Counted from the stretch's first letter, positions 54,996 to 63,886 are shown. The stretch is DNA of 64,000 nt from Phenylobacterium sp. (GCA_020402745.1 JADBYZ010000019.1:30189-94188), one strand, 5' to 3'. Notes: a model not told the origin generated them from the sequence alone. Numbers and translations: made by a program.

Positions 54996-55751
54996 ATGCC
55001 TCTCGATCCTCCCACGATCCCGACGGCGAGCCCTGCGCCCCAGGTCTCGGTGGTGGTCCCGGTGTTCAACGAGGCCGGTGCGGCGCCGGACCTGGCCCGG
55101 GAGATCGCAGGAGCCTTTGCGGGACAGACCGTCGAAATCCTCTTTGTGGACGACTGCAGCCGCGACGATACCCGAGAGCGTCTGGCGGCGCTGAAGTCAG
55201 AGATCCCGACCCTGCGGCTTCTCGCCCACAGCGCCAACTCCGGACAAAGCCGGGCGGTAAGGACGGGTGTTCTGGCGGCAAGGGGCGACATCATCGTCAC
55301 CCTGGACGGGGATGGACAGAACGATCCCGCCGATGCTCCGAAACTGGTCGACGCCCTCAGGGCGGGCCCGCCCGATCTCGCTCTGGTGGGGGGCGAGCGG
55401 GTGAAACGGCAGGACAACGCCGCCAAGAAAATCGCCTCGCGGATCGGCAATGGCGTGCGGCGCAGACTGTTACGCGACACGGCCAACGATACCGGCTGCG
55501 GACTGAAGGCCTTTCGGCGGGAGGCCTTTCTGCGCCTGCCCTACTTCGACCACATCCATCGCTACCTGCCGGCTCTGATGTTGCGGGAAGGCTATACGAC
55601 GCTCTTCCTGCCGGTGGGTCACCGGCCGAGGACAAGCGGGGCCTCCAAGTACACCAACCTCGGCCGGCTTTGGGCCTCGGCGTCTGACCTCGCCGGTGTG
55701 ATGTGGCTGCAATCCCGGGCGCGCCGGCCGGGCCCAGTCATTGAGCTCTGA
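54996..55751 (+). CDS. Polyprenyl-phosphate glycosyltransferase (ArnC/DPM1-like GT2)
   Basis: A 251-residue GT-A enzyme. SVVVPVFNEAGAAPDLAREI (about 16-35), EILFVDDCSRDDTRERL, IIVTLDGDGQNDPADAPKLV (DxD) and DTGCGLKAFRREAFLRLPYF match the ArnC/dolichyl-phosphate-mannose synthase family. It lacks the C-terminal membrane helices of ArnC proper. It probably charges undecaprenyl phosphate with a sugar used by the divergent ArnT-like enzyme. ATG at 54996 follows AGGGTGG. ATG at 54978 has GGGA only one base away and is less likely. Confidence 0.88.
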   Translation: MPLDPPTIPTASPAPQVSVVVPVFNEAGAAPDLAREIAGAFAGQTVEILFVDDCSRDDTRERLAALKSEIPTLRLLAHSANSGQSRAVRTGVLAARGDIIVTLDGDGQNDPADAPKLVDALRAGPPDLALVGGERVKRQDNAAKKIASRIGNGVRRRLLRDTANDTGCGLKAFRREAFLRLPYFDHIHRYLPALMLREGYTTLFLPVGHRPRTSGASKYTNLGRLWASASDLAGVMWLQSRARRPGPVIEL

Positions 55752-55770
55752 CCCTTTGGGAAACTCACCG

Positions 55771-55839
55771 TCAGGTGAAAGCTGTAAAGATGGCGACGAC
55801 CACGGCGATGTCGAAGAACCGGGCGATGAAGGCGGGCAT
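55771..55839 (-). CDS. Possible 22-residue hydrophobic minigene
   Basis: ATG at 55839 is preceded by CCGGAGTTCCACC (GGAG, 7-base spacing). It opens a 22-codon frame: a short N terminus MPAFIARFFD, then an uninterrupted hydrophobic helix IAVVVAIFTA and a TGA stop. The stop sits in a small CACC-GTCA-GGTG hairpin. An AT-rich stretch upstream (about 55904-55930) could hold a promoter. It is convergent with the GT2 gene. I do not recognise the peptide. The size and composition fit a single-pass membrane microprotein. Confidence 0.4.
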   Translation of the reverse strand: MPAFIARFFDIAVVVAIFTAFT

Positions 55840-55986
55840 GGTGGAACTCCGGCGAAGGTTTTCACCAAAGGCGGAGCAAGCGCCGGGCCATGGCCTTGGA
55901 GCCTGAAAACATAAGATAAAATAAGGTTTAGAGCATTGTCGGGCAGGGCAATCCCGACCGGGCGGCGGAAATGACCGGGCGCAGGG

Positions 55987-56310
55987 TCAGGTCTTGATGC
56001 GCGCCTTCTTGCCCGACTTCTTGCGGCGGTCGGCGCCGCCGGACCACTCCGTCGTTTCGTAAACCGAGCGTGCGGCGTCAAGGACAGGCGGTCCTCCCTT
56101 CAGTCCGCGACGCACGCTCTCCTGTCCGATGAGGTGGGCGCGGAGGGCGACGGCGGCTTCCGCAAGGGGTGTTTCCGGCGGCGGCTTGACCCGGTCGCTT
56201 CGCCCCGCGCCAGCGTTTGGCGCCGGGAGTTCCGGCGCGGGTTCACCAGAGAGATTCCGGGTGTCACGGCTTCTCCGGGTGCGGCGGATGGGATCGATCG
56301 ACCCGGTCAT
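55987..56310 (-). CDS. Basic, probably disordered protein in the phaR operon
   Basis: A 107-residue protein, rich in Arg, Pro, Gly and Ser in its first half and Lys/Arg at the C terminus (RRKKSGKKARIKT). A short helical stretch (LAEAAVALRAHLIGQESVRR, about 49-68) may be the only folded part. Its ATG overlaps the phaR stop (ATGA), so it is translated with phaR. No family recognised. A nucleic-acid-binding or granule-associated role is only a guess. Confidence 0.6.
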   Translation of the reverse strand: MTGSIDPIRRTRRSRDTRNLSGEPAPELPAPNAGAGRSDRVKPPPETPLAEAAVALRAHLIGQESVRRGLKGGPPVLDAARSVYETTEWSGGADRRKKSGKKARIKT

Positions 56311-56939
56311 CGTCCTGAGGCGAGCTTCTCGATCTGGGCCGACATCTCATCCATCCGGCGCTTCAAATCCGCAATGGCGACCTCTGAGGCCTTCTCAGAG
56401 GTCACGGATACGGGTTCAGGCCCAGCTGCAACCGGAGCGAGCGGGTCCGAGGCGGCGGCGTCAGGGCGTCCGTAGGTGAAAGGTGAGAACATCTGCATAG
56501 CTTGGCTGAACAGGGCCATATTCTTCTTCACTTGGTCCTCGTAGGCGGCCAGGCCGGGGGGCTGGCCGGCACCGGCGAGCTGCTGGCGCAAGCGCTCCTG
56601 CTGCTCGGCGAAGGAGGCCAGGGACATCTCGAGGTAGGAGGGAAGGAAGGCCTGCATGGAGTTGCCATAGAAGCCGATCAGCTGGCGCAGGAACTGGATA
56701 GGCAGCAAGCTTTCCGAGCGGCTCTCCTCGTCAAAGATGATCTGAGCCAGCACCGAGCGGGTGATGTCGTCATTCGTCTTGGCGTCATAGACGACGAAGT
56801 CGACCCCCTTGCGCACCATGTCGGCCAGGTGCTCGAGTGTGACGTAGGTGCTCGAGGCCGTGTTGTAGAGGCGGCGGTTGGCGTACTTCTTGATGACGAC
56901 CGCGCCCTCGCCCGTCTTGGCGCGTTTAGAGTCGGCCAT
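56307..56939 (-). CDS. phaR: Polyhydroxyalkanoate synthesis repressor PhaR
   Basis: A 210-residue regulator. The DNA-binding N domain is [20 protein letters not shown] then [20 protein letters not shown] (about 15-54), followed by the PHB-accumulation-regulator domain [13 protein letters not shown] and [22 protein letters not shown]-terminal coiled-coil tail follows. PhaR binds nascent PHB granules and is released from DNA when polymer forms. It is divergent from phaA, with an 11-bp direct repeat between them that is a candidate operator. Confidence 0.96.
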   Translation of the reverse strand: MADSKRAKTGEGAVVIKKYANRRLYNTASSTYVTLEHLADMVRKGVDFVVYDAKTNDDITRSVLAQIIFDEESRSESLLPIQFLRQLIGFYGNSMQAFLPSYLEMSLASFAEQQERLRQQLAGAGQPPGLAAYEDQVKKNMALFSQAMQMFSPFTYGRPDAAASDPLAPVAAGPEPVSVTSEKASEVAIADLKRRMDEMSAQIEKLASGR

Positions 56940-56973
56940 TCCGTTTCCTTCCTGCGCAATCTGCGCCAGCGCG

Positions 56974-56997
56974 TGCAGTATTGCATTGCAGTATTGC
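56974..56997. promoter_or_regulatory. Candidate PhaR operator: direct repeats between phaR and phaA
   Basis: TGCAGTATTGC occurs twice, at 56974-56984 and 56987-56997, with a 13-bp period. The TGC/GCA-rich pattern is the kind of site reported for PhaR in other alphaproteobacteria. It lies 35 bp before the phaR start and 79 bp before phaA, so one site could control both directions. Confidence 0.6.
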
Positions 56998-57075
56998 CGA
57001 TGCGAGCGTCTTGTGAATGGCGACGGAAACGGCCTGCGGGTCCCGACCGTCCCAGCCCTGAAGGAGCCTCAAGCC

Positions 57076-58251
57076 ATGACCGACGTCGTCATCGTCTCCG
57101 CCGCCCGGACCCCTGTCGGGTCCTTCAACGGCGCCCTTTCCGGCCTCTCCGCCCACGCCCTGGGGAGCGCCGCCATCGCCGGCGCCCTCGATCGGGCGGG
57201 GGTCGCCGCGGCGGACGTCAACGAGGTCATTCTGGGCCAGGTTCTGCAGGCAGGCGCCGGCCAGGGTCCAGCCCGCCAGGCGGCGATCCACGCCGGCGTC
57301 CCGGCGGAGGCCCCGGCCTGGAGCCTGAACCAGCTCTGCGGCTCCGGCCTGCGGGCCGTGGCCCTCGGCGCTCAGCAGATCACCGACGGCGCCGCCAGGG
57401 TGGTGGTGGCCGGGGGGCAGGAGAGCATGAGCCAGGCCCCTCACGCCCAGTATCTGAGGGGCGGCCAGAAGATGGGCGATCTGGCCTTCGTGGACACGAT
57501 GATCAAGGATGGGCTCTGGGACGCCTTCCACGGTTATCACATGGGCCAGACTGCGGAGAACATCGCCGCCCGCTGGCAGATCACCCGCGAGGACCAGGAC
57601 CGCTTCGCCGTCACTTCCCAGAACCGCGCAGAAGCGGCGCAGAAGGCGGGCCGCTTCGCCGCCGAGATCGTCCCGGTCACCCTGAAGGGCCGCAAGGGCG
57701 ATACGGTGGTCGACCAGGACGAGTACATCCGCCACGGGGCGACCCTGGACAGCGTGTCGGGACTGCGCCCGGCCTTCACCAAGGACGGGTCGGTGACGGC
57801 GGCCAACGCCTCTGGGATCAATGATGGGGCGGCGGCCCTGGTGCTGATGTCGGCGACCGAGGCGAAGGCTCGGGGCCTGACGCCCCTGGCGCGTATCGCC
57901 TCTTGGGCCCAGGCCGGGGTCGAGCCCGAGATCATGGGAACGGGGCCCATCCCCGCAACCCGCCGGGCCCTAGAGCGCGCTGGCTGGAGCGTGGCGGACC
58001 TGGACCTGGTGGAGTCCAACGAGGCCTTCGCCGCCCAGGCCCTGTGCGTGGTGCGCGAACTGGGCCTCGACCCCGACAAGGTGAACGTCAATGGCGGGGC
58101 GATCGCCATCGGCCATCCCATCGGCGCCTCCGGCGCGCGGATCCTGACCACCCTGCTGCATGAGATGAAGCGGTCGGGCGCGGCCAGGGGCCTGGCGACC
58201 CTCTGCGTCGGCGGCGGCATGGGTGTGGCCCTCTGCGTTGAGCAGGTCTGA
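57076..58251 (+). CDS. phaA: Acetyl-CoA acetyltransferase
   Basis: A 391-residue thiolase that condenses two acetyl-CoA to acetoacetyl-CoA for polyhydroxybutyrate synthesis. Active-site Cys is in [18 protein letters not shown] (about 88). [37 protein letters not shown] (His about 348) and the C-terminal [14 protein letters not shown] motif (second Cys) complete it. ATG at 57076 has AAGGAG upstream. It lies 26 bp before phaB and forms an operon with it. Confidence 0.96.
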   Translation: MTDVVIVSAARTPVGSFNGALSGLSAHALGSAAIAGALDRAGVAAADVNEVILGQVLQAGAGQGPARQAAIHAGVPAEAPAWSLNQLCGSGLRAVALGAQQITDGAARVVVAGGQESMSQAPHAQYLRGGQKMGDLAFVDTMIKDGLWDAFHGYHMGQTAENIAARWQITREDQDRFAVTSQNRAEAAQKAGRFAAEIVPVTLKGRKGDTVVDQDEYIRHGATLDSVSGLRPAFTKDGSVTAANASGINDGAAALVLMSATEAKARGLTPLARIASWAQAGVEPEIMGTGPIPATRRALERAGWSVADLDLVESNEAFAAQALCVVRELGLDPDKVNVNGGAIAIGHPIGASGARILTTLLHEMKRSGAARGLATLCVGGGMGVALCVEQV

Positions 58252-58277
58252 GATTCTGAAACCCCACGGAGGCGGCG

Positions 58278-59003
58278 ATGGCGAGAGTGGCGTTTGTGAC
58301 GGGCGGGACCCGGGGCATTGGCCGGGCGATCTGTGAGCGTCTGAAGTCCGACGGCATGAAGGTGGCGGCGGGCTATTCCGGTAATGAGGAGGCGGCCCAG
58401 GCCTGCGCCCGGGAACTGGGCGTCATGGTGGTGAAGGGCAATGTCGGATCCTTTGAGGACTGCGACCGGGCGGTGCGGGCGGTGGAGGCCGAACTCGGGC
58501 CGGTGGACGTGCTGGTCAACAATGCCGGCATCACCCGGGACGGCGTCTTCCACAAGATGTCGCCCGCCCAGTGGTCCGAGGTGATCCGGGTGAACATGGA
58601 CTCGGTCTTCAACATGACCCGGCAGGTCATCGAAGGCATGCGCGAGCGCGAGTGGGGCCGCATCGTCAACATCTCGTCCATCAACGGCCAGAAGGGCCAG
58701 ATGGGCCAGACCAACTATGCCGCCGCCAAGGCCGGCGTGATCGGCTTCACCAAGGCCCTGGCCCTGGAGAATGCGCGCAAGGGCGTGACGGTGAACTGCA
58801 TCTGCCCCGGCTACATCGACACCGAGATGGTGCAGGCCGTGCCCGAGAATGTGCTGGCCTCGATCATCGCCCAGATCCCGGTGGGCCGGCTGGGCCGCGG
58901 CGAGGAGATCGCCGACATGGTGGCCTTCCTGTCGGGCGAACACGCCGGCTTCGTCACGGGCTCCACCCTTTCGTTGAACGGCGGGCAGTACATGGCGGGA
59001 TGA
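58278..59003 (+). CDS. phaB: Acetoacetyl-CoA reductase
   Basis: A 241-residue SDR that reduces acetoacetyl-CoA to (R)-3-hydroxybutyryl-CoA with [25 protein letters not shown] (about 4-23) is the cofactor site, [14 protein letters not shown] holds the loop, and [20 protein letters not shown] has the catalytic Tyr and Lys (about 151-155). It follows phaA. The PHA synthase gene is not in the window. Together with PhaR this accounts for precursor supply. Confidence 0.96.
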   Translation: MARVAFVTGGTRGIGRAICERLKSDGMKVAAGYSGNEEAAQACARELGVMVVKGNVGSFEDCDRAVRAVEAELGPVDVLVNNAGITRDGVFHKMSPAQWSEVIRVNMDSVFNMTRQVIEGMREREWGRIVNISSINGQKGQMGQTNYAAAKAGVIGFTKALALENARKGVTVNCICPGYIDTEMVQAVPENVLASIIAQIPVGRLGRGEEIADMVAFLSGEHAGFVTGSTLSLNGGQYMAG

Positions 59004-59051
59004 GGACAGCGTCCAAAATCCGCCCCAGTCGTTGTGCTATGATTGTCCGTG

Positions 59052-59840
59052 ATGCCTACCGCCGGACATCCTGACCGAGCGTCCCCAAGCCGCCGCGGCC
59101 CCTTCTCCGCCCTTCTGGCGGTGGGAGTCGTCCTTGCCTTGCCGGTCGATGCGCCCGCCCAGTCGGCGCCGACGACCCGGGGGGTCTTGTTCAGTCCGGC
59201 CGCCGGACAGGCGGGGCCGGCCGGGGCGCCGCCGGTGGCCCGCTACATGAGTGAGACGGGGGTCCGCTTCACCTTCGACCGCAGCCAAGGCCTGCCCCTC
59301 GTCAAGTTCGACCGCAGCCCCGAAGTCTGGGTCCTGAGGCCCCAGCCGGCGCCTCGGGGCGACATCCTCTACCTGAATGACCTCGGGGAGCCGATCCTGC
59401 GGGCCAGCCGGACCGGGGGCCTGACGGTCTTCACCACCGACCGGCCGGACGGCCTGGCCGTGGCCCTGTCCGGGGGCGGCGGCGCCCTCAGGATGACCGC
59501 CCTCGGGCCCCAGCAGCTTCTGGAGAGGCTGGCCCTGGCCAGCACCCGGGCGACCCGCGCGGCCCGGCGCCTCATCCCCTTTGAGGCCGACGCCTCCCCG
59601 GCCTCCTCCGCCCTCACCGCCGACGCCGCCATGGTCACCGCAGAGGCCATCATCCGAATGACGCGGCTGCCCGACGGTCGCATGATCCTGGGTTCGCTGG
59701 AGCGGGTCCGGCTGGTGGAGGGCCGGCAGGCAGGGGCCGACCTTCGCGAGGGCGTGATCGAGATCACGGTGGCCCCCGGCCAGGGCATGTCGGGCCGGCC
59801 GTCCTCCGACCGGATCCTGGCCGCCGCGGGAATCCGCTAG
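59052..59840 (+). CDS. Secreted protein of unknown function (DUF4908-like)
   Basis: A 262-residue exported protein. The signal segment is PFSALLAVGVVLALPVDAPA, so it is periplasmic. The mature part shows YMSETGVRFTFDRSQGLPLV, VWVLRPQPAPRGDILYLNDL and a late VRLVEGRQAGADLREGVIEI. These motifs remind me of a Caulobacterales-restricted domain listed as DUF4908, but I cannot confirm it. ATG at 59052 is preferred over TTG at 59043. It is probably a single-gene transcript, facing gloB. Confidence 0.75.
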   Translation: MPTAGHPDRASPSRRGPFSALLAVGVVLALPVDAPAQSAPTTRGVLFSPAAGQAGPAGAPPVARYMSETGVRFTFDRSQGLPLVKFDRSPEVWVLRPQPAPRGDILYLNDLGEPILRASRTGGLTVFTTDRPDGLAVALSGGGGALRMTALGPQQLLERLALASTRATRAARRLIPFEADASPASSALTADAAMVTAEAIIRMTRLPDGRMILGSLERVRLVEGRQAGADLREGVIEITVAPGQGMSGRPSSDRILAAAGIR

Positions 59841-59858
59841 GTCCGCAGTCCCGGGCAG

Positions 59859-59874
59859 GAGGGGGTCAAGGGCG
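59859..59874. repeat. Solo terminal-repeat relic of the palindromic element
   Basis: GAGGGGGTCAAGGGCG matches the right terminal repeat of copy A (GAGGGGGTCAACGGCG) at 15 of 16 bases. It lies in the 54-bp gap between two convergent genes. Confidence 0.5.
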
Positions 59875-59894
59875 TTTCCGCCTCACCCTTCCCG

Positions 59895-60641
59895 TCAGCC
59901 GCGGAACCCGTCCTTCTCGGACCGCAGGGCCGCGAAGGCCTCGTGCGGGGGAAGGCCCGGGCGAAGCCGGGGCGCCCGCAGGAAGGGATTGGTGGCCTTC
60001 TCCTCGGCCAGGGTGCTGGGCACGGTGGGCTCTCCCCGCTCCCGAGCCGCAAAGACCGCGTCGGCGCGGGCCTTCACCGCCGGGTCGGAATCCACGGCCA
60101 GGGCGAAGCGGGCGTTGGAGGCGGTGTACTCGTGCGCACAGTAGATCCGGGTGGCGTCCGGCAGGGCGGCGAGGCGTTGGAGGCTGGCCCACATCTGCGC
60201 CGGCGAGCCCTCGAACATGCGGCCGCAGCCGAGGGCGAACAGGGTGTCCCCGACGAAGGCCGCCCCGGCGGAGGGGACGAAGTAGGCGATATGGCCAAGG
60301 GTGTGCCCGCCGGACTCCAGCACCTGGAATTCGGTCTCGCCGAGAGTCACCGTCTCACCGGGCGCCAGGACCCTGTCCACCGGGAAGCGGCCCGTCACCT
60401 CGGACGGACCGAGGAGCTCGCAGCCGGTGGCGGCCTTGACCTCGGCGTTCCCCCCGGCGTGGTCCGCGTGCCAGTGGGTGTTGAGCACCAGGTCCAGCCC
60501 CCAGCCCAGTCTGTCCAACTCGGCCAGGATGGCGGCGGCGTCCGGGGTGTCGATGCAGGCGGTCCGCCCGGAGGCCTCGTCACGGACCAGGTAGCCGTAA
60601 TTGTCGGACAGGCAGGGGAACTGGTGAACGGTCAGGGTCAT
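59895..60641 (-). CDS. gloB: Hydroxyacylglutathione hydrolase (glyoxalase II)
   Basis: A 248-residue metallo-beta-lactamase-fold enzyme that hydrolyses S-lactoylglutathione to lactate and glutathione. The binuclear metal motif is LNTHWHADHAGGNAEVKAAT (His at about 55-60). GHTLGHIAYF, FVGDTLFALGCGRMFEG and YCAHEYTASNARFAL supply further ligands. The C-terminal glutathione-binding helices (TNPFLRAP) are present. The start MTLTVHQFPCL is divergent from the methyltransferase gene across 75 bp, an arrangement often seen for these two genes. Confidence 0.96.
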   Translation of the reverse strand: MTLTVHQFPCLSDNYGYLVRDEASGRTACIDTPDAAAILAELDRLGWGLDLVLNTHWHADHAGGNAEVKAATGCELLGPSEVTGRFPVDRVLAPGETVTLGETEFQVLESGGHTLGHIAYFVPSAGAAFVGDTLFALGCGRMFEGSPAQMWASLQRLAALPDATRIYCAHEYTASNARFALAVDSDPAVKARADAVFAARERGEPTVPSTLAEEKATNPFLRAPRLRPGLPPHEAFAALRSEKDGFRG

Positions 60642-60716
60642 GGCGTCCTTCCTCCGGCGCGCTTTCCGGACCTTCCGGGGCTCGCGGTCGCGCGCGACTA
60701 GGCCTAAATCCGCGTC

Positions 60717-61472
60717 ATGCGGCAAGACATCTCTGATCTGGCGGCCTTCTACGCCTCACCCCTGGGCCAGGCGGCCCGGGACATGACTCTGCGCAAGGTG
60801 CTGGAGAGCTGGGGCGACTGCGCGGGGCTGGAAGTGCTGGGTTCAGGCTACGCAATTCCGATCCTGGCGGCCCTTTCGGACCGCGCAATACGGGCGGTGG
60901 CCGTCATGCCTCCCGAGCAGGGCGCCAAGGCCTGGCCCGCGGCCCACCGTAACCGGGTCGCCCTCGCCGCCGAGGACGCCCTGCCCTTTCCCAACGCCCG
61001 GTTCGACCGGGTCCTGCTGGTTCACGCCCTGGAGGAGAGTTCGCAGCCGGAGGTCCTGCTCAGGGAGATGACCCGTGTCCTGGCGCCGGCGGGCCGGCTG
61101 ATCGCCGTGGCCGCCGCGCGCAACGGGCCATGGGCGCCCTTCGAGTCCACGCCCTTCGGCCATGGCCGCCCCTTTAGTCGCCGGCAGCTCGCCGAGGGCC
61201 TGCGCGCCGCCGGGCTGGAGCCTACCGGCTGGACCCGAGCCCTCTATGTTCCACCCCTGCCCTGGCTGGCGGGATGGGCTGAGGGCTTCGAGCAGGCCGG
61301 CTCCCGCCTCTGGCCGCCCCTCTCGGGGCTGATCCTCATGGAGGCCGTCAAGCAGACCCTCGCCCTTCAGCCCCGGCCCGAACGCGCCGGCGTCCGCAGG
61401 CGCACCGCCCGCAGGGGGGCGACAGTCGGGGCGAGCCCGCAACCCGCTGGCCGCCGCCCGGCGGGGGCTTGA
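60717..61472 (+). CDS. Class I SAM-dependent methyltransferase
   Basis: A 251-residue predicted methyltransferase. It opens MRQDISDLAAFYASPLGQAA. LEVLGSGYAIPILAAL is a variant motif I (about 39-54, glycine-rich loop), LPFPNARFDRVLLVHALEES is motif post-I to II, and FESTPFGHGRPFSRRQL is a later conserved piece. Its location beside gloB is a recurrent pairing. The substrate is unknown. The C-terminal tail (about 220-251) is Arg- and Gly-rich and probably flexible. Overlapping in-frame stop usage is unremarkable. Confidence 0.85.
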   Translation: MRQDISDLAAFYASPLGQAARDMTLRKVLESWGDCAGLEVLGSGYAIPILAALSDRAIRAVAVMPPEQGAKAWPAAHRNRVALAAEDALPFPNARFDRVLLVHALEESSQPEVLLREMTRVLAPAGRLIAVAAARNGPWAPFESTPFGHGRPFSRRQLAEGLRAAGLEPTGWTRALYVPPLPWLAGWAEGFEQAGSRLWPPLSGLILMEAVKQTLALQPRPERAGVRRRTARRGATVGASPQPAGRRPAGA

Positions 61473-61522
61473 TCCGACGCGGCCCCATCGCCACCCTCAC
61501 AGGGATCAGGACAGGAGACGGC

Positions 61523-62323
61523 ATGGACCGAAGACTCGCCCTCGTGACCGGCGCCTCCGCCGGGATCGGCGCGGCACTGGCGCGCAGCCTGGCCGCGCGG
61601 GGCTATGACCTGGCTCTCACCGCCCGGCGGCGCGAAAGGCTGGACGCCCTGGCGGACGAAGTGCGCCTGCGTTTCGGGGTTGAGGCCCTGGTCCTGCCCG
61701 AGGACCTGGCCGACCCTGCCGCGCCCGCCCGGCTCCTGGCGGCGGTGGACGCTGCGGGCCGCGACGTGGATGTACTGGTGAACAACGCCGGTTACGGCCT
61801 TCCAGGGGTTTTTGCCGAGACGGGTTGGCAGGAGCAGGCCGACTTCCTGCAGGTGATGCTTCACGCCCCCACTGAGCTGTCGCACCGGGTCATTCCCGGC
61901 ATGACCGAACGCCGTTTCGGGCGCATCCTCAATGTCGCCTCCCTCGCAGGCCTGTTGCCTGGGGCCCGGGGCCACACCCTCTATGCGGCGACCAAGGCCT
62001 ATCTGGTCCGCTTCTCACAGAGCCTGCACCTGGAGACCCGCCCGCTGGGCGTTCATGTCAGCGCCCTCTGCCCTGGATTCACCTGGTCGGAGTTCCATGA
62101 CGTCAACGGGACCCGGGATCTGACCCGGCAGGCCACCCCTGACTGGCTCTGGATGGGCGCTGACGAGGTCGCTGAGGCCGGGGTGGAGGCGCTGGAGGCG
62201 AACCGCCCGGTCTGTGTGCCCGGCGCCCCGAACAAGGTGATCGCCGCGGTCGCCCGCCTGATTCCGGAAGACTGGGCGCTGGCCTTGATGGAGAGCCAGG
62301 GGGGACGCTTCCGAAAGCCCTGA
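61523..62323 (+). CDS. SDR family NAD(P)-dependent oxidoreductase
   Basis: A 266-residue short-chain dehydrogenase. LALVTGASAGIGAALARSLA (about 6-25) is the cofactor site, LVNNAGYGLPGVFAET holds N-N-A-G, and HTLYAATKAYLVRFSQSLHL has catalytic Tyr and Lys (about 154-158). LGVHVSALCPGFTWSEFHD is the substrate-side segment, close to the DltE/YdfG-like group. AGGAG lies 5 bases before the ATG. The role cannot be specified. It converges with marC. Confidence 0.88.
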   Translation: MDRRLALVTGASAGIGAALARSLAARGYDLALTARRRERLDALADEVRLRFGVEALVLPEDLADPAAPARLLAAVDAAGRDVDVLVNNAGYGLPGVFAETGWQEQADFLQVMLHAPTELSHRVIPGMTERRFGRILNVASLAGLLPGARGHTLYAATKAYLVRFSQSLHLETRPLGVHVSALCPGFTWSEFHDVNGTRDLTRQATPDWLWMGADEVAEAGVEALEANRPVCVPGAPNKVIAAVARLIPEDWALALMESQGGRFRKP

Positions 62324-62334
62324 CGGCGGTCAGG
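62319..62334. terminator. Inverted repeat carrying both stop codons of a convergent pair
   Basis: CCTGAC (62319-62324), GGCG loop, GTCAGG (62329-62334). The SDR TGA and the marC TGA (minus strand) lie in opposite arms, with 6 bp between the two genes. Confidence 0.5.
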
Positions 62335-63019
62335 ATTTGTAGGGCTGGGAGGCCTCCTCGAGGATCAGGCCGGTGGTCGAGTCCGCGATCCCGGAGAGGA
62401 TAAACTGCACCGCCATCGCACACAGGATCAGGCCCAGCACCCGGACGACGATGGCGAGGCCGATCCTGCCCAGCAAGCGGGAGATCAGCGGGGTCGCCCA
62501 GAAGGACAGCATGGTCGAGAGGGCGACCAGGACGATCACTCCCACCCCGGTGGCCACGCCGGCGACGCCATAGTCGCGCGCTTCGCTGGCGTAGATGATC
62601 ACTGTAGAGATGGCGCCGGGGCCGATCAGAAGGGGCATGGCGAAGGGCACGATCATGGACTCGAACCGCCGGCGAGCCTGCGCTGTGCGACCGCCCTCCT
62701 GGGGCTCGTCCGGACCGGCGGCGATGGACTCCGCAAAGTCGTTCCGGGTCATGTCCAGACCGAGCAGCAGAAGCAGGATTCCCCCGGCGATACGGAAAGC
62801 GGGCAGGGAGATGCCGAAGAAGGCCAGAAGGCTGAGGCCGGTGAAGTAGAAGAAGATCAGGAAGCCCAGAACGAACAGGGCCACGAAGACGGCGATCAGT
62901 CGCGCGGTGCTGTCCTTCACCCCCCGGGTCGCCGCAGCAAACAGGGGTACGTTGCCCACCGGGTCAATCAGGGCGAAGAGGGCGATGAAGAAGTTGACGG
63001 CGAAAATCTCGGGGATCAT
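62330..63019 (-). CDS. MarC family integral membrane protein
   Basis: A 229-residue inner-membrane protein with six hydrophobic segments. IFAVNFFIALFALIDPVGNV (about 4-23) is the family opening with the P-V-G-N motif. GGILLLLLGLDMTRND and MIVPFAMPLLIGPGAISTVI (about 119-138) are the second-half repeat. Function of MarC/UPF0056 proteins is unproven despite the name, which suggests antibiotic resistance. The start MIPEIFAV is used. Six upstream codons are an alternative. It is divergent from pyrF across 51 bp. Confidence 0.9.
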   Translation of the reverse strand: MIPEIFAVNFFIALFALIDPVGNVPLFAAATRGVKDSTARLIAVFVALFVLGFLIFFYFTGLSLLAFFGISLPAFRIAGGILLLLLGLDMTRNDFAESIAAGPDEPQEGGRTAQARRRFESMIVPFAMPLLIGPGAISTVIIYASEARDYGVAGVATGVGVIVLVALSTMLSFWATPLISRLLGRIGLAIVVRVLGLILCAMAVQFILSGIADSTTGLILEEASQPYKS

Positions 63020-63070
63020 GGGAGGTCCATACCCCATTTCGCCGCCGCCGCCGACCCCGGAGAGCCCAGG

Positions 63071-63829
63071 ATGAAGACGCCCGCCGCGGATTCCCGCCTC
63101 ATCGTCCCCCTAGACCAACCCGGCCTTGCCGAGGCCCGCGCCCTCGTGGAGACCCTTGGCGACCGGGTCAGCTTCTACAAGGTCGGGCTGGAGCTGTTCG
63201 CTCGGGGCGGCATGGAGCTGGCGCGGGAGCTGAAGGGGAAGGGCAAGCAGGTCTTCCTTGATTGGAAGCTGCACGACATCGGCGCCACGGTGGAGCGGGC
63301 CGCCGCCGCCCTCTCGGACTCCGGCTGCGATCTCCTGACCGTGCACGCCGAGCCCCAGGTTATGGCCGCCGCGGTTCGGGGCGTGGGCCGGTCCGGCCTG
63401 AAGGTCCTGGCCGTCACCGTCCTGACCAGCCTGTCCGACGAGGACCTGAAGGCGATCGGTTACGCCTCCGGCGCGCGAAGCCTCGTGGAGCGACGCATCC
63501 ACCAGGCCCTTGAGGCCGGCTGCGCCGGGGTGGTGGCCAGTCCCCAGGAGGCCGAGCTGGCCCGGCGGATCGGCGGGAAGGACTTCCTGGTGGTCACGCC
63601 TGGGGTCCGCCCCGAATGGTCAGCGAAGAACGACCAGGTCCGGGCCGCAACACCCGCCGAGGCCCTGCGCGCCGGCGCCTCGCACCTGGTGTGCGGCCGG
63701 CCGATCTCAGCGGCGAACGACCCGGCCGAGGCGGCCCTGAAGGTGATCGCGGAGATGGCGGCCGTTCCGGCCCAGGACCCGAGAGTCAGGAACGGCGCTT
63801 CCGTTGACCCCCTCAGTCAGCTTCGCTGA
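63071..63829 (+). CDS. pyrF: Orotidine 5'-phosphate decarboxylase
   Basis: A 252-residue TIM-barrel enzyme that makes UMP from OMP. The catalytic motif VFLDWKLHDIGATVERAAAA (about 57-76) holds the D-x-K-x-x-D array. LTVHAEPQVMAAAVRG and VVTPGVRPEWSAKNDQVRAA (phosphate loop) follow. The last 10 codons (ASVDPLSQLR) and the stop TGA fall in the terminal repeat and first hairpin of palindromic element copy C. The native C terminus was therefore replaced or extended by the insertion. Confidence 0.95.
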   Translation: MKTPAADSRLIVPLDQPGLAEARALVETLGDRVSFYKVGLELFARGGMELARELKGKGKQVFLDWKLHDIGATVERAAAALSDSGCDLLTVHAEPQVMAAAVRGVGRSGLKVLAVTVLTSLSDEDLKAIGYASGARSLVERRIHQALEAGCAGVVASPQEAELARRIGGKDFLVVTPGVRPEWSAKNDQVRAATPAEALRAGASHLVCGRPISAANDPAEAALKVIAEMAAVPAQDPRVRNGASVDPLSQLR

Positions 63830-63886
63830 CAGCTCCCCCTTGGGGGAGCAATTGGTGCTCTAATTCCTCCCCCCAGGGGCAGGGGA
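63801..63886. repeat. Palindromic multi-hairpin element, copy C (right end lost), overlapping pyrF
   Basis: CCGTTGACCCCCTC (63801-63814) is the terminal repeat. Hairpins are GTCAGC-TTC-GCTGAC (63816-63830), GCTCCCCC-TT-GGGGGAGC (63832-63849) and a decayed CCTCCCCCC/GGGGCAGG (63866-63883). The fourth hairpin and the other terminal repeat are missing. The orientation is the same as copy B and inverted relative to A. The pyrF stop codon is inside the first hairpin. Confidence 0.88.
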
